28,582 nt of DNA from Seminavis robusta (GCA_903772945.1 CAICTM010001470.1:1-28582); one strand, 5' to 3'. Shown: positions 14,869-25,410, counted from the first letter of the stretch. Notes: generated from the letters alone by a model not told the origin. A program made the numbers and translations.

Positions 14869-17779
14869 AGATCTACCAGAATCAAAATCTGTCACCCCAG
14901 CATTCTCGTCATTCGTTGTTTGTACGAGCATTACGAAGTAAAATGTTTTGTTGAATTGCAATGCTCACAAGGTCGAATGATCGATTCAATCAGTTGGTGA
15001 ATCTGCTTCGCTCCTTTTGGTTCAAACCTACTTGTGGTTCGAGATCAGTCCTCGGCCCGAGCAAATAGAATCAGCCAAAAGTCTAGTCCCCACAAACGAA
15101 CCTGCGCAACAAATACTCTACATATTCCTTTTTCCATTTCCAATCCATGCCGGTAGCCCTTCCATGCGTAGTAATGGGATGGATAACGTTTCTTCTCGCA
15201 TGAAGCAATAGCCCCCTTCTGAGGATAGGTCCTTCTTAAGTTTCCTCCAGGAGCCACCTATCTGTTGGGCTTTCGGCTTCAATTTTCAAGTTGCGGCTTC
15301 AGAAGGAGGGCCTAGCAAGAAGGATAGGCTCTCCCCAGGATTTAAAAACAGGAAATGCTCAGCTTGAAGCAAGATTTCGGTGTTCCACCCCTCATCCATC
15401 ACCCGGCCCTTTAACCGGTCTTGTTCAAGCCAAGCGAATTCCCTTCGCCTGACCCAACACCAGCCCAGTCCGGCTGTTCCCACTCTCGGTCCCACGCAAG
15501 GATGTCACCTTGCCCAACTTTTGGCTCCACTCATGGACATAATCCCAGAGCTAAGCATGCACCAAGCAAACCAGACCATGCACCAAGCTTTCTTGCCCCA
15601 CTCAGTAGAACTGGGCATCAGCCAAACAGCTTGTGGGTAGGACTACGCGCGCACCTCGGAGGGCTTACTTTCCTGATCGTTTCGGGCCGTGACAGCCACT
15701 GGGCCAGCAGCCCTCCTCCTCCATCACAGTTTCACCAAACAAGACTTCGCCGGTAAATACGAGCACACGAGAGCTGCCGTATGTGCTTGGTTGCCAGATC
15801 GGAAGAGGAGGGAGGCGCGTTGCCCTTTTCTCAACACCACCCATTGATTCGGTTTATAGACACATCCGTCCTCGTCGATGTCTACAGTGCTCTCACCGTT
15901 CCGTGGGAGAAGAAGGGACACAAACAACAGTCACCATGAAAGCATCTATGAAATTAGGCTATGAGTTCTGCGTGCCAGTTTGCAGACAACGTTTGGAAGA
16001 TATTGGACCTGCAGTGGAAAGGTCCAGGAGATACAGTGGCGGGCAAACTGCGGCGTGGCTGCTACAGTAGTGATACAAGACATGGTACCGTGCACATTTC
16101 GGCCAGTTCATGTTCATTGAAAGAATTGCCAGAGCAGCGTTCTCGTGCACTTCTGCACCATGCACATTTCCCACAACGGCGAAACCACGAAAGCCTCAGG
16201 CTGAACCTACGAACCTACTGCAGCTTGTTTCAACATACAGGATGAACGAGTTCATTGCAGGCGTCTGTTTGACGGTCCTCTCCTGGATAGTCGAAAACAG
16301 TTCTCAATACGACGGCAATGAAAGCTGCCAGTTTGCAGTGAGCGCATTCTTTTCCCCATGGTGACAGCAAAGCAGTAATAAATTGTCAAAGCGGGGTATC
16401 AAGCGCATGAACCAGACACATCATGAAGTGCGCTCTCCCAGATGGGTCGTACAGTCACTGAATCAAAAAACATCCAACTCCAACTGCGGTAGCTTCTAAA
16501 AGCCAGACAAACAAGATAACCCGAAGTGGGATCCGGAAGCCTACCGCAAAAACCCTTTGTTCTGTGTCAAACATAGGGAAACCTGCTTTTCATGACATAC
16601 ATTGTGTAGAGTTCCATGACCACACGATCCAAAAGAAGACCAAGGTGCTACATGTAGTCGCCAAAGGGCAACACGAACCGAACGCCACTGGAGAAGGGGC
16701 TTGGACGCCACTGACCATGGGCTTCAATCTCCAAAAGTCAAAACAAAGGAGTTCCTGTGTGGCGTCTTGAGCTTTCTCTGCACAAACCGAAGTGTGATGC
16801 ACTTTCTTTTCTACGGCTTCAAGTCACTTGGGCTCTCGCTGTCGCAATTTGGATTTGCTGGGACAACCCTTCTACCAGTACAAAGAATTGTCTAGACCTA
16901 TGATAGTACTGGTAGTAAAATTTAATGACCGAACATAGAAGACCGTAGACTACTTACTTTGTACTGGTACATTTATTTTGTCACTGCGCTGGGTTCAATT
17001 CTGACGTGTTAAAAGTCAATACGAACCCTAAATGGGGAAAAACCACTACGAGTAATGCTGTGACTTTTGGACGAATTCTCGGGGATCAGGAGAATCCTCT
17101 GTTAAATAATCATTGGTTGACATCAGCACATGAGAGAACTCTACTTGTACTTACCAGTCAAAAAATAATCTTCATCCAAACCGCCAACCTGCCACCAAAG
17201 CGACCAAAGCTCCACCAATCAGTGCTCCAAACACGCGTACAGTATGAGAGCTGAGAGCTACTAGCACTAGTACACGAATAGGATTCCGAATGGTCTGAAA
17301 AGTAGCACATACATGTAGTATCATACATCTTCAATCTTCAAGTTCCGCATCCTGTTACATCCGACGATGGTTCAGCGGCTCACGCCAGGCCTTGAACCTT
17401 GAAAAAGAGTCGAGTCGAGTCGAATCCTGAACGGTAAAAAGTTACTATCAAAGTCTGCCTTTGAGAGGTGTTCTCTGCGCGGAGGTACGACGAATCTCGT
17501 ACGTAAGTCTCGCCTCTACCGAATGCAACCTCTGGACTGTCAGCCATGGAGGAGGCAATACTAACTCTCCAGTGCCGGTACTACCATGGCCACGGTCTTC
17601 AGGGTTAAAGATTCAACCATGCCGCATCTAAAGAAGTGCCAAAATAAAAGAGACTTCCAAATGTGGCTGAGCTGGTATGACAGAGTTGATCTACGGAAAC
17701 AAGTTTGGAGCTAGCAGTACTGCATAGACAAGTCTCAGACCTCGAGTCCGTCTCAGTCACTCATCAGTTCCCACTTAAC

Positions 17780-17811
17780 TTTCTCAGTTTCTCAGTTTCT
17801 CAGTGTCTCAG
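17780..17811 (+). repeat. TTTCTCAG short tandem repeat
   Basis: Three TTTCTCAG units and a variant GTGTCTCAG. The core TTTCTCA is also the inverted form of the word in the 14378-14634 array. Confidence 0.85.
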
Positions 17812-18069
17812 TGGTTATTCTATCTGTTTACTGTTTACTGTACCAATCTGAAGTCAAAGTTGGAGATAAGCTGGAGGAAAGGTTTGAGATGGCAGAGAAG
17901 CTGGGCAATTCGTGTTGACACCATGAGTGGTTTTGGCTTTTATATCATTATTGCGCGTGTGGTGCGTGGCGCGAAAAGGGCAAGAGGGCACTAAGAAATA
18001 AGGCGGCGTTCTTCGTTGCCGGAGAATGACGATGAGAAATCCTTAGATCGTAGAAGAAGCGCTGATAGC

Positions 18070-18084
18070 TGACGTGCGTCGTCA
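18070..18084. promoter_or_regulatory. TGACG-n5-CGTCA inverted site
   Basis: TGACG (18070-18074) and CGTCA (18080-18084) face each other across 5 bases, about 410 bp upstream of the ATG at 18492. TGACG half-sites are bZIP targets in diatoms. This is a single instance and only suggestive. Confidence 0.3.
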
Positions 18085-18491
18085 CTAATATTAATACAAG
18101 TGCCTTCTATGTTATTTCGGCTTCTTTTCTGTTGTAAGTTCAAGACCATCTACAGCATTCTACGTAAAAAGAAGTCGTATAAAAGACAAATACTTAAAAC
18201 TGCCAGTTGACATCATGATTGGAACAGTCATCCGAACCCCAGGCTTTTATCAACCCGAACGTCGGCGACGTAGGCGTTCACCTGGCTTCCCAATCTGTGG
18301 ATGGTCCAAGCACTGGGTTATTTCACTGCATGAAACTCGTTTGGAAACTGAGCCAAGATCCCAGTCTGGCAACACCTTTTTTCCTTCATCATTCTCCTCA
18401 TCTCGTCCATCTCTCACAAAAACGATCCAGCAAAACCCTCAAGCACACCACAGCTAAGTCTCTCTGCCACCTACCCCTCACTTCGTTGACA

Positions 18492-19436
18492 ATGAAGAAA
18501 TCCGACCGAGAACGCCGCACTGATGCCAGCACCTGCAAGATGATGCCTGCAGGCTTCGTCCCCGGTCCCTACGAGATCTTGATTGGACGTGGTCGTCGCT
18601 GCACGAACCACTGGGGAAACCAGCGCTTTCGCCACATGATCGAAACGGAACTCGAAGGATACGCTGCTGCGGAATGCAAGCGACACAAGTCGTCCATCAT
18701 TGGCCGCGTCTTGGCGGACATCAAGAAGCACAGCCCCAACAAGGGCTTCATCAAGAAGGATGTCGCCTCTGGACGCTGGCTGGCTTTTACGGATGCCGCT
18801 TCTCGCGTGGCTATTGCCCAAGCCTTCCGTGACGCACTCGACGACACTTACAAGAGCAGCAAGCACTCCAAGCAGGTCAAGAGGAGGATGGATAAGAACG
18901 TTGGCATGCCAACCTCGGTTCCTTTCAAGTTCGCACCCCAGTCTCAGTCTCAGGAGCAACAAATGCCTCCGCTCTTTAGCGGAAGCATTAGTTTCGCCAA
19001 GAACGATGACTGCAAGATGATGGACACTTCCATGATGGATGATGTGTCCATGAGATCCTCCTCTCTTCGATCATCCGTATCATCCGAGAAGCCAGAGGAC
19101 TTCAACTTTGATCCTTTGCCCATCCAGAGCAGCAGCAACAACGGAGCCCAAGATCTCTCATCCGTTGGCAACGACGAGTTCGCGGCTCTCTTCAACGCCT
19201 TTGCTCGCAACGATGTGGACATGGGAGACAATCCCTACGAGCCCTTTCCTCTGGCAAATGCCTCCGTTTCCTCCATCTCGGGAGATCTCTTGGCCACTCC
19301 TCCCATGTCGCCAGTTCCCGCCAGGAGAGCGGTTCGACGTCCCGCAGTGATGCCCTTCAAGAGCTCCAGCGCCAACGGCGGTAAGCCCTTTGGCAACACT
19401 CCCTACCGCGATGTTCGTGCCGCAATGAGTGCTTAA
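18492..19436 (+). CDS. DUF6824-domain protein
   Basis: ATG at 18492 in ACAATGAAG context, 314 residues. The frame is open upstream to 18219 (with an in-frame ATG at 18330), but that part is C/A-rich leader and not protein-like. Near residue 24 the domain begins PGPYEILIGRG, followed by NHWGNQRFRHMIE, KSSIIGRVLADIK, GFIKKDVASGRWLAFTDAA and AIAQAFRDALDD. This is the pattern of DUF6824 (PGPYDVLxGRG...N..GN.RFR...G.FL..D...G.W...), a domain abundant in diatoms and thought to be nuclear or regulatory. The following 190 residues are Ser/Pro-rich, acidic and disordered, with no other domain, ending FGNTPYRDVRAAMSA. A DNA-related regulatory role is inference; no partner is suggested by neighbours. 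Confidence 0.85.
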   Translation: MKKSDRERRTDASTCKMMPAGFVPGPYEILIGRGRRCTNHWGNQRFRHMIETELEGYAAAECKRHKSSIIGRVLADIKKHSPNKGFIKKDVASGRWLAFTDAASRVAIAQAFRDALDDTYKSSKHSKQVKRRMDKNVGMPTSVPFKFAPQSQSQEQQMPPLFSGSISFAKNDDCKMMDTSMMDDVSMRSSSLRSSVSSEKPEDFNFDPLPIQSSSNNGAQDLSSVGNDEFAALFNAFARNDVDMGDNPYEPFPLANASVSSISGDLLATPPMSPVPARRAVRRPAVMPFKSSSANGGKPFGNTPYRDVRAAMSA

Positions 19437-19789
19437 AAGCTGCCTAAACGAAGGCTACATTTTTTGCTGGGCTACACGCATTAGGTACAATCGTGCACAA
19501 TTCCACTTCTTAACTTCCTTACATAGCTATGAGTTTTATTGCCAAACAATGCTGCACCTGGTTGTAAATAGAACGTTGCACCGGTAGTGTCTAAGCTCGC
19601 AGGGCGTGGTCACTTGGCTGCTATGGTACAACAAACGACAGGCAAAGAAGGCCACCGAAATCAAGCAGCACAACATTGTCAGCTTGTGACCGACGCGGGT
19701 GCCATTCAACAGAGGCACCGACCTCCGGCCAGAGGGTCACCAGTGCCAGGGACTGACCTCTGCTGATGTCAATAGTCGCCACCACCACG
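19437..19789. other. No gene seen
   Basis: 3' region of the DUF6824 gene. No other feature is supported except that the retroelement relic at 19790 may extend leftward in broken frames. Confidence 0.35.
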
Positions 19790-20038
19790 ACAACGAAAAG
19801 GCCTTGCTTTGGGCAAGTTGTTGATGTTTTGGAAGATTACTCGTATTGTCTGCGGTTGTTTGGGACCAAAATGGTCCCCGAAGACTTCGGTAGAAGGGTC
19901 TGAGTGGTTGGAATTGGAGTCTGGTGTGGCAGTGGAGCTGTGGTTGGAGGAGGGGGTTGTAGGAGGAGTCTGATGTGCTGGTGGAGGAGGACGAGCTGAG
20001 CCTCGGGTCCGTTGCTGTCTGTGGGATTCGGCCGGCAT
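19790..20038 (-). mobile_element. Relic of a non-LTR retrotransposon (endonuclease start)
   Basis: A minus-strand frame runs from a Ser/Pro/Thr-rich region into TEVFGDHFGPKQPQ, TIRVIFQNINNLPKA, then GGGDY and a stop. The motif IR(V/I)(L/I)FQNINNLP at the start of an APE-type endonuclease domain is typical of LINE-like ORF2 proteins in stramenopiles. Nothing of the remaining endonuclease or reverse transcriptase was found downstream, where all frames are broken. It is a dead fragment. A cellular endonuclease/exonuclease/phosphatase protein is less likely given the truncation. Confidence 0.5.
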
Positions 20039-20367
20039 CTGTGATTATGGGCCAGCCCAAGGGAAGCAACGAAGGCATACACTGTGCACCTCTACCGGTA
20101 CCGGTATGGCTGCGTGTCCAAGAGAAACCGACAAGCACCGCTGGGTCTCAACGCCGTCCAGTGCCTAAGAGCTCTACCAGCCATGCACCCATTCAATGCC
20201 TAACATTGTTACTCTAGAACTCTACAGGATCATACTAATTGCTCATGCACTCCACCGATACATGTAGTGCACTCAACTCCGTACGGTACCGTCGATCACA
20301 TAGCTCATATGCTTCCTTCCGGACTGTGCACAATTTCTTCTCCTTCAAAAGCAGCCCGCCCTGGCAC

Positions 20368-21849
20368 CTACATTCTTCGAGCCTCGTCTTGCTTGGAAAT
20401 GCCTGCCTCGGGGTCATCAGGCATAACATACTCTTCTGCTTCGGCTATGTCCTCTTTTTGGTCCTTTGCGGCCGCGATTTCCTCGTCCATCCCAGGCACT
20501 TGTGGATTGTATTCTTCCGCAACCTCCAAATCGTCGGCTGAGCCAGTAACGCTCGCATCCTTTCCTTCTTTCTTTTTCTTCTTGTGAATGTGGTGGGCCG
20601 TGTATCCGCCTGCTGCCAACAAGACAAACGATGCCGCCAAGAGACAACCACCAATCACAGGACGATAGACAAGCCAGGACACGGCCACTACAAACGACCA
20701 GCAGCAACAGCCAATCAGGGAACTGACCGCCCACAGCGCATACCCAATCAAGTCTCCAATCCACGGACCCACCACAGGGATGATATCGGGCACAGTGGTG
20801 AGCGGTGCGGTGACCATAACAAGCCCAACGATGCACAGGACGAGAGACAAGAATCTGAGGATCCAAGTGGTCGCCACCCGTTCGGCTTCCTTTTGGTTAA
20901 GCATATCTTCAGCTGTCAATGAGCCTTCCCAAACATCCAGGAAGCCATAATCTTCATCGTAGCTTGGTTCCCAGAGAACGAACGTATCGCCTCTTTGCTG
21001 GGCCAGAATGGAAACGGTGTCCGCTTGGTAGATGGTGTAGCTCCTCGCCATCCAGTCTTGACCATCCTTTTCCCAAACCATTTTGTTGATTTTGAGGGTG
21101 GCATTACCAGGGGCACAAGAAATGGTGCTATCACGGCAAGCAGGAGTCAGCACAGAGGCGATTCCCAACCCAGGAATCTTGCTGTCGGGTATGGTGTAGT
21201 CGCCGGCTTTTACACCCCGCGATTGATCCACCGTCTCCGTTCCTAGTTCGTACCCAGAGCCCGACCACCAAGATTCATCGTAGGGGTCATAGTTGGTGCA
21301 ATCTCCACAATCTCCCTTGAAACGGCTTGCGTTTTTGGGCCTCTGGGTGCTCCAGCTTTGGTGGTGGTCGTAGTAGGTTGTTCTCGTCGTGGATCCGCTC
21401 GATGTTTTCCTTGTCCTGGTGCGCTCTGTTTCCGTCCATTGATACACTTCCATGTAGGATTCGAGTGAGAGACCCGCGCGTTGTTCTATGGAGACGCCTT
21501 GCAGTACAGGGTCGTTGTTTCCCAAAACTTGAAAGTTTGATACCGGACATGTTACATGAACGAGTTTGCCTTCGAGAGCGACATTAATAGGAGAGCAAGC
21601 TGCTGTTGTCACAATGTCACGAGCCTCATTAATGGCCTTCATCGTGGCCACATTGCGATATTCATTCCAAGCCGACAAGCTCAGAGCACCGAAAAACAGC
21701 AGAAATCCCATTCCCATGGCACCGCAGGAATTCTTGAGCTTTTGTCTGTAACTGATGTGCTCAATGTGGACGTTGGGATCCCCGAATCCAAAGGTGCGGC
21801 TCATGGCCCTCGTCAAGCCGCCTCCTACTCCAGCTTCTGTCTCTTCCAT
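20368..21849 (-). CDS. TMEM43/LUMA family membrane protein
   Basis: ATG at 21849, 493 residues, single exon. A first membrane segment lies at about residues 43-60 (MGMGFLLFFGALSLSAWNEY), followed by the family hallmark WNEYRNV. Next comes a large non-cytosolic region with EGKLVHVTC (about 93-101) and SYMEVYQWTE (about 131-140), then several C-terminal membrane segments (TTWILRFLSLVLCIVGLVMV; IIPVVGPWIGDLIGYALWAV; SFVVAVSWLVYRPVIGGCLL). It ends with a KKKKKEG stop and an acidic tail. This is the TMEM43 (DUF1625) layout of endoplasmic-reticulum and inner-nuclear-membrane proteins, which in animals interact with lamins and emerin. Diatoms lack those partners as far as known, so the role here is open. 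Two CxxC-like Cys pairs in the luminal part (GDCGDCTNY) may form a disulfide. Confidence 0.85.
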   Translation of the reverse strand: MEETEAGVGGGLTRAMSRTFGFGDPNVHIEHISYRQKLKNSCGAMGMGFLLFFGALSLSAWNEYRNVATMKAINEARDIVTTAACSPINVALEGKLVHVTCPVSNFQVLGNNDPVLQGVSIEQRAGLSLESYMEVYQWTETERTRTRKTSSGSTTRTTYYDHHQSWSTQRPKNASRFKGDCGDCTNYDPYDESWWSGSGYELGTETVDQSRGVKAGDYTIPDSKIPGLGIASVLTPACRDSTISCAPGNATLKINKMVWEKDGQDWMARSYTIYQADTVSILAQQRGDTFVLWEPSYDEDYGFLDVWEGSLTAEDMLNQKEAERVATTWILRFLSLVLCIVGLVMVTAPLTTVPDIIPVVGPWIGDLIGYALWAVSSLIGCCCWSFVVAVSWLVYRPVIGGCLLAASFVLLAAGGYTAHHIHKKKKKEGKDASVTGSADDLEVAEEYNPQVPGMDEEIAAAKDQKEDIAEAEEYVMPDDPEAGISKQDEARRM

Positions 21850-22452
21850 GTTCTCTTCTGTACTGAGTAGTTGTTTTACAATCGTTGAATTGTGAATTGT
21901 GAATTAGAATTGTGATCAATGAGGTACTATCGTACCGTACAGTCGTATGCTTCCGTATCTTTTTCACTGTATCTTTTTGCTGGAATATCCACGACACAGG
22001 GGTTCACTTTTACTTTGGCTGCGTCTGAACGTTAATTAGAATGTCCCCTTTGGTACCGGTGCTCGGTGATACCTGGTACGGTACCGCTACCTGATACCTG
22101 GCCACATCGGGAATCGGGAACCGATACTTGTACTACTAGTACTGTAGCGGTAACCAATATCCATCGCCACTTTCACCAAGTTGGTTGGGCTTTCGTTTGC
22201 CACACACCATGCAATAGCTCCAACGGCACCGAGCAGCCAGCACACACACGCAAGTGAAGAAGGCAGTTTGTTTGAATGCTGGAGCTATTTGCAATTAATT
22301 TTAAACGCATACTCGGTACCGGAATGAGTCGGCCAAGTCGAACAGCTGTGCAAGACAGCAACTATGGCTGGAAACAGACTCATGCAATCGTGGCCAGTCC
22401 CCCTTGCGTCAGCTACGGTACCGTGTGTTGGGAACAAACATGCCTTTCCTTC
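21850..22452. other. Intergenic, rich in GTACC/TACCG palindromes
   Basis: Promoter side of the TMEM43 gene and 3' side of the P450. It holds repeated GAATTGTGAATTGTGAATTA near 21888, clustered words such as GGTACCGGTG (22051), TACGGTACCGC (22077), CTACTAGTACTG (22133) and CTCGGTACCGG (22312). No gene. Confidence 0.5.
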
Positions 22453-24039
22453 CTATCGTTTTCCCAGCGTCATGGGGACTCCCCCCTTGGGAACCTGGAC
22501 AAATCCATCGCGATGCGGTTCCAAGACGTAATCGTCAGGTGCTTTTAGAGTGACGAGTGGCAACAAGGTGGACAATATGGTGATCATTTCTTGCATGGCA
22601 AATCGTTGTCCCGGACACGCCCTGGCACCGGCCGAAAAGGGGATCCATGCCTTTGCATTCACGTCGGAACGTGGTTGCCACTCGCTAGCGTTGTTACGAG
22701 TGACCCACCGCTCGGGTCGAAACTCGTTGGGATGATCAAAGTGTTTGGGATCGCGCTGAATGATCCATATGGGGACATAGAGGTATGTCCCCTTGGGGAC
22801 GTGGATCTTGTCCTTGTCGTCCAGTGTTCCTCCTGGAATGGCCGGTAATTCAAAATCTCGTTCAGCAGTGCGGGTTGTGGAAATGGCCGGTGGATAGAGA
22901 CGTAGCGTTTCCTTGACGACAGCTTCCAAGTACACGAATGGTGTATCAATGGTGGTGGAAGTGTGTGGGTTATTGTTGTCGTCGTTGTCGTTTTTTTGTA
23001 CCTGCTTTATTTCTTCCAAACACTTGTCGAGAACCTCTGGATGTTGCGACAATTGATGCAATGTATAAGACATGGTAACGGAGGAAGTTTCATATCCTGC
23101 AAAGAGCAGTCCAAGAATACTCTGAGCAATGATGAGTGCCAACTCTTGTTCGTTATGATTTGCGTCATTGCCATCCACTTCGGTGGAAAAATGTTCCAGA
23201 AATCCCGACAACAAATCTGCCGGCACGTCCTTGTCTTGTTGCTTCATCAATTCTTGTCGTTTTCGAATAATATCGAGTAAAAAGTTGAGAACCTTTTCTT
23301 TTTCGTGTGCGTACGTTTGGTTGGCCGCCGTGGGCAAAGAGTACACGTGGGACGTTGGTACCAAGACATCCTTGGACATGCGTCTCATGAGATCCGTGGT
23401 GAGAGCCTCAAAGGCAGGTCCAATGGCGACACTACCAGTATTGTTGTTGTCATTGTCATTTTGCTTTTGCATCAATTGCTGACAAGTTTTAAAATCAACG
23501 TGAAAAGCAGCTTGACCAAAGCAATCCATGGTGAGTGCTTTCATGAGTGGCACCAAATCGGGACACTCCAAACTCGTTGTTGTGTCGTTCGCAAACAACA
23601 ATTGCTTGACAAATCGCTGTGTGGTTTCCGTAAATGCCCGTTCGTGATGTTGGACGACGGCCGTGGAATGCAATGCCTTGGTGATGCGACTGCGTTGTTG
23701 CTTCCATTCCTTGCCATTCGCCAGACCAACAGTGTTCTTGCCAAAGAGTTGTTCAAAATGAGTTCGCATCAGTGGGAAGGCATTTCGATGCGCACTCGCT
23801 TTGAGCAAGTGTTGGACATCGTCGCAATGGGTGACACTCAAACTCGGCGTCGTGGGACCCATGTAAAACGTACATCGTCCATGGTCGTCCGCGTGCGCCA
23901 CGGTCCAATTGTGAAGAGCTTGGCGAAAGTCGGGTTCTTGCAGCAAATGTAAATGGCCGCCCCACAAAGTGCCGCCTGGAATGACGGGAATTCCAGCAAT
24001 GGGAGACTTCTTCTCGGGAAGCAGCGACGAGAGGACCAT
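22453..24039 (-). CDS. Cytochrome P450
   Basis: A haem-thiolate mono-oxygenase. From the ATG at 24039 it has 528 residues. Motifs are WKQQRSRI (C helix, about 111-118), AGYETSS (I helix oxygen-binding), KETLRLYPP (ExxR), FRPERW and the haem loop FSAGARACPGQRFA with the ligand Cys about 55 residues from the end. All are intact. Asn/Asp-rich insertions (QNDNDNNN; KNDNDDNNN) lie in loops. The frame is open another 26 codons to a TTG at 24117, and this extension (CFFFWLLVVYYSILLCNEIA) is a good membrane anchor of the kind P450s normally have. No ATG lies in it, so the anchor may be translated from a non-AUG start or from an unseen upstream exon. It is head-to-head with the TraB gene. Substrate and CYP family are not assignable by eye, although the AGYETSS and ExxR context resembles CYP3/4/97-type clans. 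Confidence 0.92.
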   Translation of the reverse strand: MVLSSLLPEKKSPIAGIPVIPGGTLWGGHLHLLQEPDFRQALHNWTVAHADDHGRCTFYMGPTTPSLSVTHCDDVQHLLKASAHRNAFPLMRTHFEQLFGKNTVGLANGKEWKQQRSRITKALHSTAVVQHHERAFTETTQRFVKQLLFANDTTTSLECPDLVPLMKALTMDCFGQAAFHVDFKTCQQLMQKQNDNDNNNTGSVAIGPAFEALTTDLMRRMSKDVLVPTSHVYSLPTAANQTYAHEKEKVLNFLLDIIRKRQELMKQQDKDVPADLLSGFLEHFSTEVDGNDANHNEQELALIIAQSILGLLFAGYETSSVTMSYTLHQLSQHPEVLDKCLEEIKQVQKNDNDDNNNPHTSTTIDTPFVYLEAVVKETLRLYPPAISTTRTAERDFELPAIPGGTLDDKDKIHVPKGTYLYVPIWIIQRDPKHFDHPNEFRPERWVTRNNASEWQPRSDVNAKAWIPFSAGARACPGQRFAMQEMITILSTLLPLVTLKAPDDYVLEPHRDGFVQVPKGGVPMTLGKR

Positions 24040-24136
24040 GGTGACAGCTATCTCATTACAAAGTAGTATACTGTAGTAGACAACAAGCAACCAAAAGAAG
24101 AAGCATTGCGATGGCAAGTGGAAGACAAAGAAACAT

Positions 24137-24163
24137 TGAGTCAGTTAGTCACGAATTGAGTCA
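24137..24163. promoter_or_regulatory. Two TGAGTCA sites in the divergent promoter
   Basis: TGAGTCA at 24137-24143 and 24157-24163, exactly 20 bp apart (two helical turns) and both preceded by ATT. They lie between the P450 and TraB genes. TGAGTCA is the AP-1/Gcn4-type bZIP target. Shared control of both genes is inferred from position. Confidence 0.4.
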
Positions 24164-24255
24164 GGACTGGATCTTTCAAAGATCGCAGACGGAGGCTTCA
24201 TTAATTTTCCCCCCTTCAAAGGTGCCTCACCATCACTCATTCAACGACAACCACA

Positions 24256-25410
24256 ATGGGATATTGCCGTCGCACTGCATCATGGTTGGCGACAGCCATG
24301 GTCGCCGCAGCCCTTGTCCTATGCTCTGCATTAGTACCGGTACAGGGGTTTCTGGTTGAACCGAATTGTTCTCCTTGCAACAAGAAGCAGTCTTTGATCG
24401 GAACATCGAAACCACTTCCACTGACGTCTTTACACGCATTAGCATTAGTCAACGATAACGATAATACCATTGCTACCATCACCACACCCGATCATTCTCA
24501 AACGATTACTTTGATTGGTACCGCTCATTTGTCACAGAAGAGCAACGAGCAAGTACAACAAGTCATTCAACAACTACAACCACAATGTGTCATGGTCGAG
24601 CTGGATCCCGATCGGCTGGTTCGAATTGGGATTGACAATCCCGACACGGACATTTCCATTCCTCGTATTGTCACGGCACAAGATATCGTGTTGCAAGAAA
24701 ATGACAACGATATCAACAGCAACAACCCCTTGACAGGATGGATTCAAAATGCCATTGCCGACGCCTTTTCCAAAGTGGCGCGTGGCCTCCTCACGGACAT
24801 GTACAATGACATGAGCGACTCCATGTCGTCAACAGAAGACAAAGTCATTCCGGGAGGAGAATTCTTGGCCGCCATTCGAGCGGCCGAACAATGTCCGTCG
24901 TGTCATACACTCGTCTTGGGCGATCGATCGTCCACCGTCACCATCAAACGAGCGGCGCTCTTGGCGTTGCAATCGGGCAATCCACTCGCCGTCTTGTCCA
25001 AATTGGAACAAGCCAATGCGCAAGAAATGAAACAACTCGAAGTGCAAGTTCGCGAACAACTACAGGCGGATGATAATAAAGATGATGCTGCTGCTTTCCA
25101 AGTGGCCATGATGGAAGCCTTGAAAGCCGATGACACGCTTCGGGATCGATTGTTTCAACGCCTCGAACGGGATGTGCCCGAATTTACACAGGCGTTTCTC
25201 AAAGAACGAGATTGGATCATGGCCGAATCTATTCGAAGAGAACTGACAGCATCATCCACAACAACAACAACAACAGCCATTGTGGGAGTCGTAGGATTGG
25301 CACATGTGCCGGGGATGGTACAGGTGTTGCAAGACATCATGACGGATGCCAGCCTTGTGGGGGAGACTGTTACCACCACCACTACAGACGAACCAGCCAC
25401 ACAACAATAG
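24256..25410 (+). CDS. TraB/PrgY-domain protein, probably plastid-targeted
   Basis: ATG at 24256 (context ACCACAATGGG), 384 residues. A hydrophobic signal (about residues 11-30) is followed by VQG and then Phe at 32 (FLVEP), which matches the diatom bipartite plastid signal with Phe at +1. The TraB domain runs from about residue 84: TLIGTAHLSQKS, CVMVELDPDR, LVLGDRSSTVTIKRAA, FLKERDWIMAESIRREL and VVGLAHVPGM. The conserved GTAH, ELD, GDR and (A/G)HVPG residues are present. TraB proteins were first known as pheromone-shutdown proteins of bacteria and are also found in plant and animal organelles; the fold is related to Tiki/GumN-type putative proteases. Asn/Asp and Thr/Ser-rich insertions are typical of this genome. 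A transit role to the plastid is predicted, not proved. It shares a promoter region with the P450. Confidence 0.85.
   Translation: MGYCRRTASWLATAMVAAALVLCSALVPVQGFLVEPNCSPCNKKQSLIGTSKPLPLTSLHALALVNDNDNTIATITTPDHSQTITLIGTAHLSQKSNEQVQQVIQQLQPQCVMVELDPDRLVRIGIDNPDTDISIPRIVTAQDIVLQENDNDINSNNPLTGWIQNAIADAFSKVARGLLTDMYNDMSDSMSSTEDKVIPGGEFLAAIRAAEQCPSCHTLVLGDRSSTVTIKRAALLALQSGNPLAVLSKLEQANAQEMKQLEVQVREQLQADDNKDDAAAFQVAMMEALKADDTLRDRLFQRLERDVPEFTQAFLKERDWIMAESIRRELTASSTTTTTTAIVGVVGLAHVPGMVQVLQDIMTDASLVGETVTTTTTDEPATQQ

Larger units (their letters stand above)
14640..18491. other. 3.8 kb with no recognisable gene
   Basis: Many short open frames, none recognised and none with protein-like composition throughout. 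It contains a 12-bp perfect hairpin at 14820-14868, a GAGTC triplet repeat near 17411 and a TTTCTCAG triplet repeat at 17780-17811. The last 300 bp are the promoter and C-rich leader of the DUF6824 gene. Confidence 0.4.

Noticed and set aside
17365..17445. Possible tRNA (GGTTCAGCGG and TCGAATCC words)
   Set aside because: Acceptor, anticodon and T stems could not be paired; the TCGAATCC lies in a GAGTC microsatellite.
19737..20138. 133-codon minus-strand frame overlapping the retroelement relic
   Set aside because: It is the wrong frame for the FQNINNLP motif and has no protein-like features of its own.
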